The translations under genes and the position numbers were made by a program. 64,000 nucleotides of DNA from Castellaniella sp. (lineage in GTDB: Bacteria > Pseudomonadota > Gammaproteobacteria > Burkholderiales > Burkholderiaceae_B). The notes under the pieces were generated by a model that searched no databases, was not told the DNA's origin, and saw only the letters and a program-made list of their open reading frames with translations. The stretch covers positions 1,798,001 through 1,862,000 of the forward strand of contig NZ_JAUCCU010000001.1 of NCBI RefSeq assembly GCF_034675845.1. Direction: 5' to 3'. This document shows, piece after piece, positions 17,677 through 26,758 of this stretch; positions within the stretch are counted from its first letter, which is position 1; every line of letters begins with the position of its first letter.

Positions 17677-18885
17677 ATGGACATGCACATCAATACTCCC
17701 GCCGTCTTCTCCCAACGCGCCATGCAGCTGACCAGCTCGGCCATCCGCGAAATTCTCAAGATCACCGAACGCCCAGAGGTCATTTCCTTTGCCGGTGGCT
17801 TGCCATCCCCTAGCGGTTTTCCGATTGCCGAACTACGTGCGGCCTTCGACCGCGTGCTGGATACTCAGGGCGCCACTGCCTTGCAGTATGGCCGCACCGA
17901 GGGCTATACCCCCCTGCGCGAATGGGTGGCCCAGGATCTTTCCCGCGAAGGCGCACCCATAGACCCCGAAGAAGTGCTGATTGTCTCGGGTTCCCAGCAG
18001 GCTCTGGACATGCTGGGCAAGCTCTTTATCGATCCGGGTTCCAAGGTTCTGGTCGAGGCGCCCAGCTATTTGGGGGCGCTGCAGTCATTTTCCCTGTTTC
18101 AGCCGCAGTTTCAGGCGGTCCCCACCGATGCGGGTGGCCTGGTGCCCGACGCCCTGGATGATGCGCTGGTGCGCGACGCCCGTTTTATTTATGTATTGCC
18201 TAATTTCCAGAACCCCACGGGGCTGACCCTGGACCGCGCCCGACGCCAGGCCCTGGTCGAACGCTGTGCGGCTCTGGGTCTGCCCATCATCGAGGACGAT
18301 CCCTACGGCGAACTGCGCTATGCCGGCCAGCCTCAGCCTGGGCTGCTTGAGCTTGGCCGTCCGGCGGGTGCCACCGTCATCCGTCTGGGTTCCTTCTCCA
18401 AGGTGCTGGCCCCTGGCATGCGCCTGGGTTATGTCGTGGCCCCGAAAGCCATCATCAGCAAGCTCGTGCAAATCAAACAGGCGACTGATCTGCATACGGC
18501 CACGGTCACCCAGATGGCGGTTTATGAAACCGTGCGCGACGGGTTTTTACAGCGCCATCTGCCGTTGGTGCGCGATCTGTATCAGCGCCAATGCGGCTAT
18601 ATGTTGGACGCTCTACAGCAGTATTTTCCAGCGGATGCGCAGTGGACGCGCCCGGAGGGCGGCATGTTCATCTGGGTCACCCTGCGCGATGGCATGGATA
18701 CCACGCAGCTGCTGCAGCAGGCCATTGCCAAAAATGTCGCTTTTGTGCCGGGTGCGCCGTTTTATGCCGGGGTTCAGGCGCCGACCAATACCTTGCGTCT
18801 CAGCTTCGTCACCGTGCCGGAAGATCGTATCCGCAGCGGCATTCAGGTGCTGGGCCAACTGATCGGTCCTGCAGGGCAGTCCTGA
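17677..18885 (+). CDS. PLP-dependent class I/II aminotransferase (2-aminoadipate/aromatic type)
   Basis: A 402-residue fold-type I enzyme. PLP Lys is in LGSFSKVLAPGMRLGY; PNFQNPTGLTL and EDDPYGELRY carry the cofactor Asn, Asp and Tyr. It resembles the LysN/KAT-II group that accepts 2-aminoadipate, aromatic or branched amino acids; the exact substrate is unknown. It has no MocR-type DNA-binding domain. Its TGA overlaps the ubiA ATG by one base (TGATG), so the two are co-transcribed, although no functional link is obvious. The 204 bases upstream contain only small dyads. Confidence 0.88.
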   Translation: MDMHINTPAVFSQRAMQLTSSAIREILKITERPEVISFAGGLPSPSGFPIAELRAAFDRVLDTQGATALQYGRTEGYTPLREWVAQDLSREGAPIDPEEVLIVSGSQQALDMLGKLFIDPGSKVLVEAPSYLGALQSFSLFQPQFQAVPTDAGGLVPDALDDALVRDARFIYVLPNFQNPTGLTLDRARRQALVERCAALGLPIIEDDPYGELRYAGQPQPGLLELGRPAGATVIRLGSFSKVLAPGMRLGYVVAPKAIISKLVQIKQATDLHTATVTQMAVYETVRDGFLQRHLPLVRDLYQRQCGYMLDALQQYFPADAQWTRPEGGMFIWVTLRDGMDTTQLLQQAIAKNVAFVPGAPFYAGVQAPTNTLRLSFVTVPEDRIRSGIQVLGQLIGPAGQS

Positions 18886-19835
18886 TGTCGGGGCAGCCGC
18901 CCGATCCCGCGCGCGTCCAGCCTGCCGCTCCGGATCTGTCCGACATGCGTGCGGACGACTGGGTGGCGCGCTGGCTGCCGGCCGCCTGGGGGCCTTATGC
19001 CCGTCTGTGCCGTCTGGACCGGCCTGTGGGGACGTGGCTGACCCTGCTGCCGGCCTTGGCCGCGCTGGTGCAGGCTGCCGATGGCTGGCCGACCCTGTGG
19101 CGCCTGGTGGTGTTCTCGCTGGGGGCTTTGCTGATGCGCGGGGTGGGTTGCTGCTTCAATGATATTTTCGATCGAAACTTCGACCATCAGGTCGAGCGTA
19201 CCCGCTTTCGGCCACTGACCAGTGGCCAGCTTAGTCTGTCGGCGGCTTTGTGGTTCGTGCTGGCCCAGCTGTTGGTCAGTGGCAGTCTGTTGCTGGCGAT
19301 CAATGCCTATAGTCGCTGGCTGGCCTTGGCGCTGTTGCCGCTGGTGATTATCTACCCCTTGTGCAAACGCTATACCTATTGGCCGCAGGCCGTGCTGGGC
19401 ATGGCATTCAACTGGGGCATGCTGATGGCCTGGACCGACACGCGCGACGTGCTGCCCTGGTATGGGGTGGCGATGTGGCTGGGGGCCGTGCTGTGGCAGA
19501 TCGGCTATGACGCCATCTATGCCTATATCGATCTGCGCGATGACCGCAGGCTGGGTCTGAAATCGGTGGCCATGCGCTTTGGCAACCATGGCCGCTTCTG
19601 GATTGGTGGCTTTTATGCTGTGACCGCCGCGCTGTGGACCGCAGCGGGTTGGGGCATGGGCATGGACTGGCCATATTACGTGGTCATGGCCGTCATTGCG
19701 GGGCATTTTATCTGGCAGATGTCGCTGTTCGACGTGCATCAGCCCGAGCATGGCTTGCGTTTGTTTCGTTCCAATATGCAGGTGGGCGTCTTGCTGATCG
19801 TGGCGGCGCTGGCTGGCACGGTGCTGCTTGTTTAA
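18885..19835 (+). CDS. ubiA: 4-hydroxybenzoate polyprenyltransferase (UbiA)
   Basis: A 316-residue membrane prenyltransferase of ubiquinone synthesis with about eight to nine helices. The two Asp-rich prenyl-diphosphate/Mg2+ motifs are NDIFDRNFD (in CCFNDIFDRNFDHQVERTRFRPL) and DLRDDRRLGLKS. ATG at 18885 overlaps the preceding stop; the frame extends upstream only because of this overlap. The N-terminal 45 residues are a polar extension. Confidence 0.93.
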   Translation: MSGQPPDPARVQPAAPDLSDMRADDWVARWLPAAWGPYARLCRLDRPVGTWLTLLPALAALVQAADGWPTLWRLVVFSLGALLMRGVGCCFNDIFDRNFDHQVERTRFRPLTSGQLSLSAALWFVLAQLLVSGSLLLAINAYSRWLALALLPLVIIYPLCKRYTYWPQAVLGMAFNWGMLMAWTDTRDVLPWYGVAMWLGAVLWQIGYDAIYAYIDLRDDRRLGLKSVAMRFGNHGRFWIGGFYAVTAALWTAAGWGMGMDWPYYVVMAVIAGHFIWQMSLFDVHQPEHGLRLFRSNMQVGVLLIVAALAGTVLLV

Positions 19836-19893
19836 GCTAGACTGATTCGATAGAACCAGACAAGGCTGCAAAAGCCTGGGGAGACATCGCATC

Positions 19894-21507
19894 ATGGCAG
19901 ACTCCGCCCCCTCGGATACGCAACTCGCATTTGATTACATCGTCGTGGGGGCCGGATCAGCCGGTTGCCTGCTGGCCAACCGCCTGTCGGCCAAGCATCG
20001 TGTCTTGCTGCTTGAAGCCGGTGGCCCTGACGACTGGCGCTGGATTCATATCCCGGTCGGCTACTTATATTGCATCGGCAATCCCCGCACCGACTGGTGC
20101 TATCACACGCAGCCGGACCCCGGCCTCAATTATCGGTCGCTGGGCTATCCGCGCGGGCGGGTGCTGGGGGGGTCTTCATCCATCAATGGCATGCTGTATT
20201 TGCGGGGCCAGGCCGCCGACTACGACCACTGGGCGGCGCTGGGCAATCCCGGCTGGTCCTGGGCGGATGTGCTGCCCTTGTTCATGGCTGTCGAGGATCA
20301 CCACGCCGGGGCCAGCGATTTCCATGGGGCGTCCGGTACCTGGCGGGTCGAGTCCCAGCGTCTGCGCTGGGATGTGCTGGATGCCTTTCGCGAGGCCGCC
20401 GACCAAGCTGGCATTCCCCGCACGGAAGACTTCAACCAGGGCGACAATGCCGGTTGCAATTACTTCGAGGTCAACCAGCGCCGCGGGGTGCGCTGGAATG
20501 CCGCCAAGGCCTTTTTGCATCCGGTCATGGGGCGGGAAAATCTTCAGGTACTGACCGATTCCCGCGTCGAGCGCCTGGAGTTCTCCGGTCGGCGTGCCAC
20601 CGGCGTGGCCTTTGTCCAGGGGGGGCGACGTCGCCATGCCCAGGCCACCCGGGAAATCATTCTTGCCGCCGGGGCCATTGGTTCGCCTCAATTGCTGCAG
20701 GTTTCCGGGATTGGCCCGGCCGATCGCCTGCGTCAACTGGGGGTGCCGGTGGTGCATGACCTGCCGGGGGTCGGCGAAAACCTGCAGGATCATCTGCAAC
20801 TGCGCATGATCTATCGTTTACAGGGGGCGCTGACGCTCAATACCCTGGCCAATGCGTGGTGGGGCAAGGCCTGGATGGGCCTGCAATACGCTCTGTTGCG
20901 CCGTGGGCCACTATCCATGGCGCCGTCGCAGCTGGGCGCTTTTGCCCGATCCGATCCCTCGCGTCACCGGCCCAATCTCGAATATCACGTCCAGCCGCTG
21001 TCACTGGATAAATTTGGCGATCCCTTGCATCGTTTTCCGGCCATGACCGCATCGGTCTGCAATCTGCAGCCCAGCAGCCGGGGTTATGTGCGCATCACGT
21101 CGCCCAACGTGGCCGACCAGCCCGATATACTCTGCAATTATCTGCAGACGCCCGATGATCGGCGGGTCGCCGCCGATGCCTTGCGCCTGACCCGTCACAT
21201 CATGGCCCAGCCTGCGCTGGCACGTTATCAGCCCCAGGAATACCTGCCCGGCGATGCCGTGCAGACCCAGGATGCCCTGGAGGCCTGCGCAGGCGATATA
21301 GGCACCACGATTTTCCATCCGGTGGGGACATGTAAAATGGGTGTCGATCCGCTGGCGGTAGTCGACCCCACCTTAAAGGTGCGGGGGGTAGAAAACCTGC
21401 GGGTGATTGACGCATCCATCATGCCGGTCATCACCTCGGGCAATACCAATTCGCCCACCATCATGATTGCTGAAAAAGGCGCCCGCCTGATCCTGGGTGG
21501 CGCCTGA
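19894..21507 (+). CDS. GMC-family FAD oxidoreductase (choline/alcohol dehydrogenase-like)
   Basis: A 537-residue flavoprotein. The ADP-binding motif is VGAGSAGCLLANRLS, the first GMC signature GRVLGGSSSINGMLYLRG, the second GAIGSPQLLQVSGIGP, and the C-terminal block HPVGTCKMG...GNTNSPTIMIAEKGA contains the catalytic His/Asn region. It should oxidise a primary alcohol or polyol; the substrate is not deducible. No signal peptide. It follows ubiA by 58 bases on the same strand. Confidence 0.9.
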   Translation: MADSAPSDTQLAFDYIVVGAGSAGCLLANRLSAKHRVLLLEAGGPDDWRWIHIPVGYLYCIGNPRTDWCYHTQPDPGLNYRSLGYPRGRVLGGSSSINGMLYLRGQAADYDHWAALGNPGWSWADVLPLFMAVEDHHAGASDFHGASGTWRVESQRLRWDVLDAFREAADQAGIPRTEDFNQGDNAGCNYFEVNQRRGVRWNAAKAFLHPVMGRENLQVLTDSRVERLEFSGRRATGVAFVQGGRRRHAQATREIILAAGAIGSPQLLQVSGIGPADRLRQLGVPVVHDLPGVGENLQDHLQLRMIYRLQGALTLNTLANAWWGKAWMGLQYALLRRGPLSMAPSQLGAFARSDPSRHRPNLEYHVQPLSLDKFGDPLHRFPAMTASVCNLQPSSRGYVRITSPNVADQPDILCNYLQTPDDRRVAADALRLTRHIMAQPALARYQPQEYLPGDAVQTQDALEACAGDIGTTIFHPVGTCKMGVDPLAVVDPTLKVRGVENLRVIDASIMPVITSGNTNSPTIMIAEKGARLILGGA

Positions 21508-21594
21508 GTCTTTCTTCGGGCTGGCGTGGCGCTGCAGTTCTGGTGCCGTCGGCTTCTTTAGCCCTGGCCTGTCGGGCGGCGTTATTGTCGCGCA

Positions 21595-22908
21595 ATGGGC
21601 CGGTCACATCGTTTTTTTCTGGATTCGGATATGGTCAGTCACACCGAAGTAGTGGCCAGTGTATTGTTTGCCATTGCTATCATCCACACGTTTTCGGTGC
21701 CGGTTTTTGCGCGCTTGGCGAACAAAGGCGGGCGTCATGCCGGTTTATGGCATTTATTGTCCGAGGTCGAGGCCGTGTTTGGCGTGTGGGCCTGTGCCTT
21801 GTTTATCTGGATGGCGGTGGCGCTGGGGGTCAAGGGGGCGGTCGAATACCTGGATACCCGTAATTTCACCGAACCTGCTTTTGTCTTCGTCATCATGGTG
21901 GTGGCCGCCAGTCGGCCCATCATCGAACTCGTCCATTTGGTGGTCGATGGCGTGGCCAGGGTACTGCCTGTGCAGGCAGAGCTCGCGCGCTTTTTTGTCA
22001 TCATGACACTGGTGCCGCTGTCGGGTTCGCTCATCACCGAGCCCGCCGCCATGACGCTGGCGGCACTGCTCCTGCGACAGGCCTATTTTCGTCGTCCGGG
22101 ACAGGATGGTTTCAAATATCTTGCCGTGGGGGTGCTGTTTGTCAATATCTCCATCGGCGGGGTGCTCACAGCCTATGCGGCACCGCCCGTGTTGATGGTC
22201 GCCCAGACCTTCGGCTGGGATACTGCATTCATGGCGACACATTTTGGCTGGCGGGCAGTCACCGCCGTATTGATTAACGGTCTGGTGCTTACTTGGCTAT
22301 GTCGGCCCTTTTTGCTCAGTGGGGATATCGGCGGCACCCAGGCTCAGGATGATCCGCGTCCGCCCGTATCGCGGGTGGTGATGGCCGTGCATGTGTTGTT
22401 TCTGATCGGGGTGGTGCTGTCCTCGCATCACATCAAGATTTTCCTGGCGCTGCTGGTGCTGTTCATCGGTTACGCGCATGCCTATAAGCGCCACCAATCG
22501 CCTTTGTTGCTGCGTGAAGGCTTGATGGTGGGTTTCTTTCTGGCGGGCCTAGTGGTGCTGGGTGGCCTGCAGCAATGGTGGTTGCAGGATCTGCTGGGTG
22601 GCCTGTCGCCATTTGTACTGTTTGTAGGGGCCACGGCGTTGACTGCGTTGACCGATAACGCCGCCCTGACCTATCTGGGTTCGCTGGTCGAGAACACGGG
22701 CGAGCTCTGGCGCTATATGTTGGTGGCCGGCGCGGTGACCGGTGGCGGCCTGACAGTGATTGCCAATGCGCCCAATCCCGCAGGGTTTTCCATCCTCAAA
22801 GGCTGCTTTGGCGATGGCACGATCTCGCCGCTGCGGCTGCTGGGCGCGGCGGCGGTGCCGACGCTGGTGGCGGCCATCATGTTTTTGATACCCACCTCGT
22901 TTACCTAA
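21595..22908 (+). CDS. Putative Na+/H+ antiporter (PF07399-like membrane protein)
   Basis: A 437-residue protein with about eleven membrane helices, e.g. VVASVLFAIAIIHTFSVPVF, FVFVIMVVAASRP, FFVIMTLVPLSGSLITEPAAMTLAALLLR and LTALTDNAALTYLGSLV. Conserved acidic and polar residues within helices (ITEPAA, TDNAALT, NAPNPAG) fit the ion-transporter superfamily. ATG at 21631 (MVSHTEVVAS) may be the real start rather than 21595. Ion and direction are not established. Confidence 0.75.
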   Translation: MGRSHRFFLDSDMVSHTEVVASVLFAIAIIHTFSVPVFARLANKGGRHAGLWHLLSEVEAVFGVWACALFIWMAVALGVKGAVEYLDTRNFTEPAFVFVIMVVAASRPIIELVHLVVDGVARVLPVQAELARFFVIMTLVPLSGSLITEPAAMTLAALLLRQAYFRRPGQDGFKYLAVGVLFVNISIGGVLTAYAAPPVLMVAQTFGWDTAFMATHFGWRAVTAVLINGLVLTWLCRPFLLSGDIGGTQAQDDPRPPVSRVVMAVHVLFLIGVVLSSHHIKIFLALLVLFIGYAHAYKRHQSPLLLREGLMVGFFLAGLVVLGGLQQWWLQDLLGGLSPFVLFVGATALTALTDNAALTYLGSLVENTGELWRYMLVAGAVTGGGLTVIANAPNPAGFSILKGCFGDGTISPLRLLGAAAVPTLVAAIMFLIPTSFT

Positions 22909-22951
22909 AAAGACTAAAATTCAGACAGTTGAGACTTACAGGACATTCGCT

Positions 22952-23287
22952 GTGCCTATTTATGTATATCGTTGCAGTCATTGCGGTCATCAGCAGGACG
23001 TATTGCAAAAGATTTCTGATCCGCGCTTGACCACCTGCCCGTCGTGCGGCCAGGAGGCCTACGAAAAACAGGTCACTGCAGCAGGCTTTCGCCTTAAGGG
23101 ATCCGGCTGGTACGAAACCGATTTCCGGGGCGGCACCAAGTCCGGTTCGCATTCTGATGGGGTGTTGGGCTCGGCCTCTCCGGGGGCATCATCCGAGGCC
23201 TCGGGCAGTGCAACGCCTGCTGCGGGCGGGGGGGCGAGTACCTCCCAGCCCGGCGCTGCCAGCGGCTCTGCGGCAGCTTCCAGCTAA
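22952..23287 (+). CDS. FmdB-family zinc-ribbon protein
   Basis: A 111-residue protein: N-terminal CxxC...CxxC zinc ribbon (YVYRCSHCGHQQDVLQ, TTCPSCGQ) over residues 1-45, then the conserved AGFRLKGSGWYETDFRGG, then a low-complexity Ala/Gly/Ser/Pro tail. GTG start at 22952 with AGGA eight bases upstream. The family commonly sits near DUF502 and aspS in betaproteobacteria, as here; its role is a suspected regulator without proof. Confidence 0.88.
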   Translation: MPIYVYRCSHCGHQQDVLQKISDPRLTTCPSCGQEAYEKQVTAAGFRLKGSGWYETDFRGGTKSGSHSDGVLGSASPGASSEASGSATPAAGGGASTSQPGAASGSAAASS

Positions 23288-23304
23288 GCCCTGATCCAGG
23301 TCAC

Positions 23305-23949
23305 ATGCGATTTTTCAAACGTTATTTCATCACAGGCCTGTTGATCTGGCTGCCATTGGTTGCCACGATCTGGGTGCTGACGGTGCTGGCGCGCACCCTG
23401 GGCTCTATGGTGCCGGCGTTTTTGTCGCCAGAGGCCTTGTTTGGGGTGGCGATCCCCGGCTTTGAACTGGCGCTGGTTCTCTGCATTATTCTGTTTACCG
23501 GCCTGTTTTGCGCCAATTTTATTGGCAGCGCCATTTTATCGCGTTGGGAAGCCTTGCTGGGGCGCATCCCCTTGGTGCGCTCCATTTATAATTCGGTCAA
23601 ACAGGTCGGCGATACCGTCTTTGCCCCTAATGGTCAGGCCTTTCGCCAGGCCGTCTTGGTGCAGTATCCGCGCCAAGGGGCCTGGACGATTGCGTTTCTC
23701 ACCGGTGTCCCCTGCGACGAAATCGCGGGTCGGCTGGTCGGAGACTATGTCAGCATCTATGTGCCGACCACGCCTAACCCGACTTCCGGCTTTTTTCTGA
23801 TGATGCCGCGCACCGATATTCAGGTGCTGGACATGTCCGTTGAAACCGCCCTGAAATATATTGTTTCCATGGGGGTGGTGGCGCCATCCGCCCTGACACC
23901 ACCGCCCACAGTGCGGTCGGCGTCGGCCGCTGGCGACATTGCCCAATAA
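23305..23949 (+). CDS. DUF502-family membrane protein
   Basis: A 214-residue protein with two N-terminal membrane helices (residues 8-30 and 52-80) and a conserved soluble part containing GRIPLVRSIYNSVKQVGDTVF and YVPTTPNPTSGFFLMMPRTDI, the DUF502 signature. Function unknown. It lies 17 bases after fmdB and 41 before aspS, a conserved neighbourhood. Confidence 0.9.
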   Translation: MRFFKRYFITGLLIWLPLVATIWVLTVLARTLGSMVPAFLSPEALFGVAIPGFELALVLCIILFTGLFCANFIGSAILSRWEALLGRIPLVRSIYNSVKQVGDTVFAPNGQAFRQAVLVQYPRQGAWTIAFLTGVPCDEIAGRLVGDYVSIYVPTTPNPTSGFFLMMPRTDIQVLDMSVETALKYIVSMGVVAPSALTPPPTVRSASAAGDIAQ

Positions 23950-23990
23950 AATCCAAGCACAGTCTTGCTTTCAAATATTCGGAGCTCTTC

Positions 23991-25784
23991 TTGAACCGTA
24001 CCTGCTACACCGGCGAGGTGTCCAAAGCCCACCTTGATCAGACCGTCACCCTGTTTGGCTGGGTGCATCGTCGCCGCGATCACGGCGGTGTTATTTTCAT
24101 CGACCTGCGTGACCGGGCAGGATTGGCGCAAATCGTGGTCGATCCCGACAACCACGAAGGCTTTGCCACGGCTGAGCGGATTCGCAATGAATATTGCGTG
24201 CGCATCACGGGCTTGGTGCGCTTGCGCCCGGAAGGCACGCGCAATCCGGATCTGCTGTCCGGTGACGTGGAAATTCTTTGCCGCGAAATCGAAATCCTGA
24301 ATGCCTCACTGACCCCGCCGTTTCAGTTGGATGACGATAACCTGTCCGAGACCACCCGCCTGACGCATCGGGTGCTGGATCTGCGCCGTCCGCAGATGCA
24401 GCGCAACCTGATGTTGCGCTACCGTGTCTCCTTGGTGGCCCGAAACTACCTCGACAAACTGGGCTTCATCGACATCGAGACCCCCATGCTGACCCGCAGC
24501 ACCCCCGAAGGCGCTCGCGATTACCTGGTGCCGTCGCGCGTGAATCCCGGCGAATTTTTCGCTTTGCCGCAGTCGCCTCAGTTGTTCAAGCAAATGCTGA
24601 TGGTGGCGGGTTTTGATCGCTACTACCAGATCACCAAGTGCTTCCGTGACGAGGATTTGCGTGCTGACCGTCAGCCTGAATTCACCCAGATCGATTGCGA
24701 AACATCCTTCCTGGACGAGGTCCAGATCCGCGAGATCTTCGAAGGTATGGTGCGCGATATCTACAGTCAGGTGCTGGAAGTGGCCCTGCCCAATCCTTTC
24801 CCGGTGATGCCCTGGTCCGAGGCGATGGGCCGTTTCGGCTCGGATAAGCCCGATCTGCGGGTCAAGCTCGAATTTATCGATGTGGCCGACCTGATGCAGG
24901 ATGTGGATTTCAAGGTCTTTGCCGGTCCGGCCAAGGACCCGGCCTGCCGGGTGGTGGCCTTGCGGGTGCCCGGTGGCGCCAGCATGCCGCGCAGCGAGAT
25001 CGATGCCTATACGCAGTTCGTGGCGATTTATGGCGCGCGCGGTCTGGCCTACATCAAGGTCAACGACGCCACGGCCATCCCCGAGGGCCTGCAGTCGCCC
25101 ATCGTCAAAAATATTCATGCGGATGCCTTGCGTGGCCTGATTGCACGCACCGGCGCCCAGGACGGTGATCTGATTTTCTTTGGCGCCGACCGCACCAAGG
25201 TCGTCAATGACGCCATCGGCGCCTTGCGCGTCAAGATCGGCTTGAGTGAATTTGGCCGCACGCATGGCCTGTTCGAAGCTGGCTGGCAGCCGTTGTGGGT
25301 GGTGGACTTCCCGATGTTCGAGTACAACGAGGAAGACCGGCGCTACACCGCTGCCCATCACCCCTTCACCTGCCCAAAGCCCGGCCACGAGGACTTGCTC
25401 GAGTCCGACCCAGGCAGCGCCCTGGCCCGTGCCTACGACATGGTCATTAACGGGTGGGAAGTCGGTGGTGGCTCCGAACGCATCCATCGCGCCGATGTTC
25501 AGACCAAGGTCTTCAAGGCCCTCAATATCGACGAGGACGAAGCCCGCGAGAAGTTCGGTTTCCTGCTGGATGCGCTGCAGTTTGGTGCGCCCCCGCATGG
25601 TGGCCTGGCCTTCGGCCTGGACCGTTTGGTCACCTTGATGGCAGGGGCCGAATCGATCCGCGACGTCATTGCCTTCCCCAAGACTCAGCGGGCTCAGGAC
25701 TTGCTGGTGCAGGCCCCGTCTGCCGTGGATGAAAAGCAGTTGCGTGAGCTGCATATTCGCTTGCGTCAGCCCGAGACCAAGTAA
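23991..25784 (+). CDS. aspS: Aspartyl-tRNA synthetase (AspS)
   Basis: A 597-residue class II synthetase: OB-fold anticodon domain (1-110, FGWVHRRRDHGGVIFIDLRD), catalytic core with motif 2 (FRDEDLRADRQPEFTQID), a bacterial GAD insertion (about 290-400) and motif 3 (GLAFGLDRLVTL). The start is TTG at 23991, supported by GGAG six bases upstream and the lack of a nearby in-frame ATG. Whether it also charges tRNA-Asn depends on gatCAB, outside this window. Confidence 0.97.
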   Translation: MNRTCYTGEVSKAHLDQTVTLFGWVHRRRDHGGVIFIDLRDRAGLAQIVVDPDNHEGFATAERIRNEYCVRITGLVRLRPEGTRNPDLLSGDVEILCREIEILNASLTPPFQLDDDNLSETTRLTHRVLDLRRPQMQRNLMLRYRVSLVARNYLDKLGFIDIETPMLTRSTPEGARDYLVPSRVNPGEFFALPQSPQLFKQMLMVAGFDRYYQITKCFRDEDLRADRQPEFTQIDCETSFLDEVQIREIFEGMVRDIYSQVLEVALPNPFPVMPWSEAMGRFGSDKPDLRVKLEFIDVADLMQDVDFKVFAGPAKDPACRVVALRVPGGASMPRSEIDAYTQFVAIYGARGLAYIKVNDATAIPEGLQSPIVKNIHADALRGLIARTGAQDGDLIFFGADRTKVVNDAIGALRVKIGLSEFGRTHGLFEAGWQPLWVVDFPMFEYNEEDRRYTAAHHPFTCPKPGHEDLLESDPGSALARAYDMVINGWEVGGGSERIHRADVQTKVFKALNIDEDEAREKFGFLLDALQFGAPPHGGLAFGLDRLVTLMAGAESIRDVIAFPKTQRAQDLLVQAPSAVDEKQLRELHIRLRQPETK

Positions 25785-25799
25785 ACGCAGGGCCGCGCC

Positions 25800-26654
25800 A
25801 TGTCAGTCCTGCGAGTCGTCAGCTACAACATCCATAAGGGGCGTTCTGCCACGGGTGGGCGTGAATCGCTGGCGGACTTGCGCCTGGGCTTGTATGGTCT
25901 GCGGCCCGATCTCCTGTTCTTACAGGAAGTCCAGGGCCGCAATCAGCACCATGGCAGCCTGGACGCTCAGCACGAATCCCTGGCGGCCGCGATGCACATG
26001 CACGCAGCCTATGGCTGCAACGCCGTGCATGCCACCACCGATCACGGCAATGCGCTGCTGTCGCGCTATCCGATTCTGTACTACGAAAATCAGGATATCT
26101 CCGACCATAGGCTGGAACAGCGCGGTCTGCTGCATGGCGTCGTCCAAGTCGAAGATACCCCGGTGCATTGTCTGGTGGTGCATCTGGGTTTGCTGGCAGG
26201 CGGACGATCACGGCAGGTTCATGCCCTGGTAGAGCGTATCCGCCGTCTGGTGCCCGCCCACGAACCCCTGCTGATCGCGGGTGACTTCAATGACTGGACC
26301 AATCGACTGGCGCCCTTGTTCGTGCAGCAGTTGGGCTTGGTCGAGGTCTTTGCAGCCGCGCCTCAGGGCACCGACGAGATCTATCGCCTGCGACATCGTG
26401 TGGCTCAGTTGCGTCAGCGCATGTTTTGGCTACGAGGCCAATCCCAGGATATCGCACCTGCTTTGTCCATGACGGGGCTGGATGCCCGCCTGACGCCGCC
26501 GCCGCGTACGTTTCCATCGGTTTTTCCCTGGCTGCGCCTGGATCGCATCTACCAGCGTGGCTTTGCCGTGCGTCGTGCCCGCGTCCTGCATGGTGCCCCC
26601 TGGAAGAAAATCTCCGATCATGCGCCCCTGGTGGCCGAGCTGGAATTGCCCTGA
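25800..26654 (+). CDS. Endonuclease/exonuclease/phosphatase-family protein (YbhP-like)
   Basis: A 284-residue EEP-fold enzyme. Motifs are VVSYNIHKG, LFLQEVQG (metal Glu), AGDFNDW and the C-terminal ISDHAPLVAEL (catalytic Asp-His). Hydrolysis of phosphodiesters in nucleic acid or lipid head groups is likely. In enterobacteria and many Burkholderiales the gene precedes clsB (cardiolipin synthase); here clsB is missing and rpoH follows. Confidence 0.88.
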   Translation: MSVLRVVSYNIHKGRSATGGRESLADLRLGLYGLRPDLLFLQEVQGRNQHHGSLDAQHESLAAAMHMHAAYGCNAVHATTDHGNALLSRYPILYYENQDISDHRLEQRGLLHGVVQVEDTPVHCLVVHLGLLAGGRSRQVHALVERIRRLVPAHEPLLIAGDFNDWTNRLAPLFVQQLGLVEVFAAAPQGTDEIYRLRHRVAQLRQRMFWLRGQSQDIAPALSMTGLDARLTPPPRTFPSVFPWLRLDRIYQRGFAVRRARVLHGAPWKKISDHAPLVAELELP

Positions 26655-26701
26655 TCGGAACTCTCAATCATCTGGCGTGTCTAACTTTAGTTACCAGGAA
26701 A

Positions 26702-26728
26702 TTAGCACTCAGCCTCTTAGAGTGCTAA
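26702..26728. promoter_or_regulatory. CIRCE element (HrcA operator) upstream of rpoH
   Basis: TTAGCACTC-N9-GAGTGCTAA matches the CIRCE consensus exactly in both arms and spacer. It ends 30 bases before the rpoH ATG, placing the heat-shock sigma factor under probable HrcA repression. Confidence 0.93.
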
Positions 26729-26758
26729 GATTAAGCAATCATCAAGGATATCGCCACC

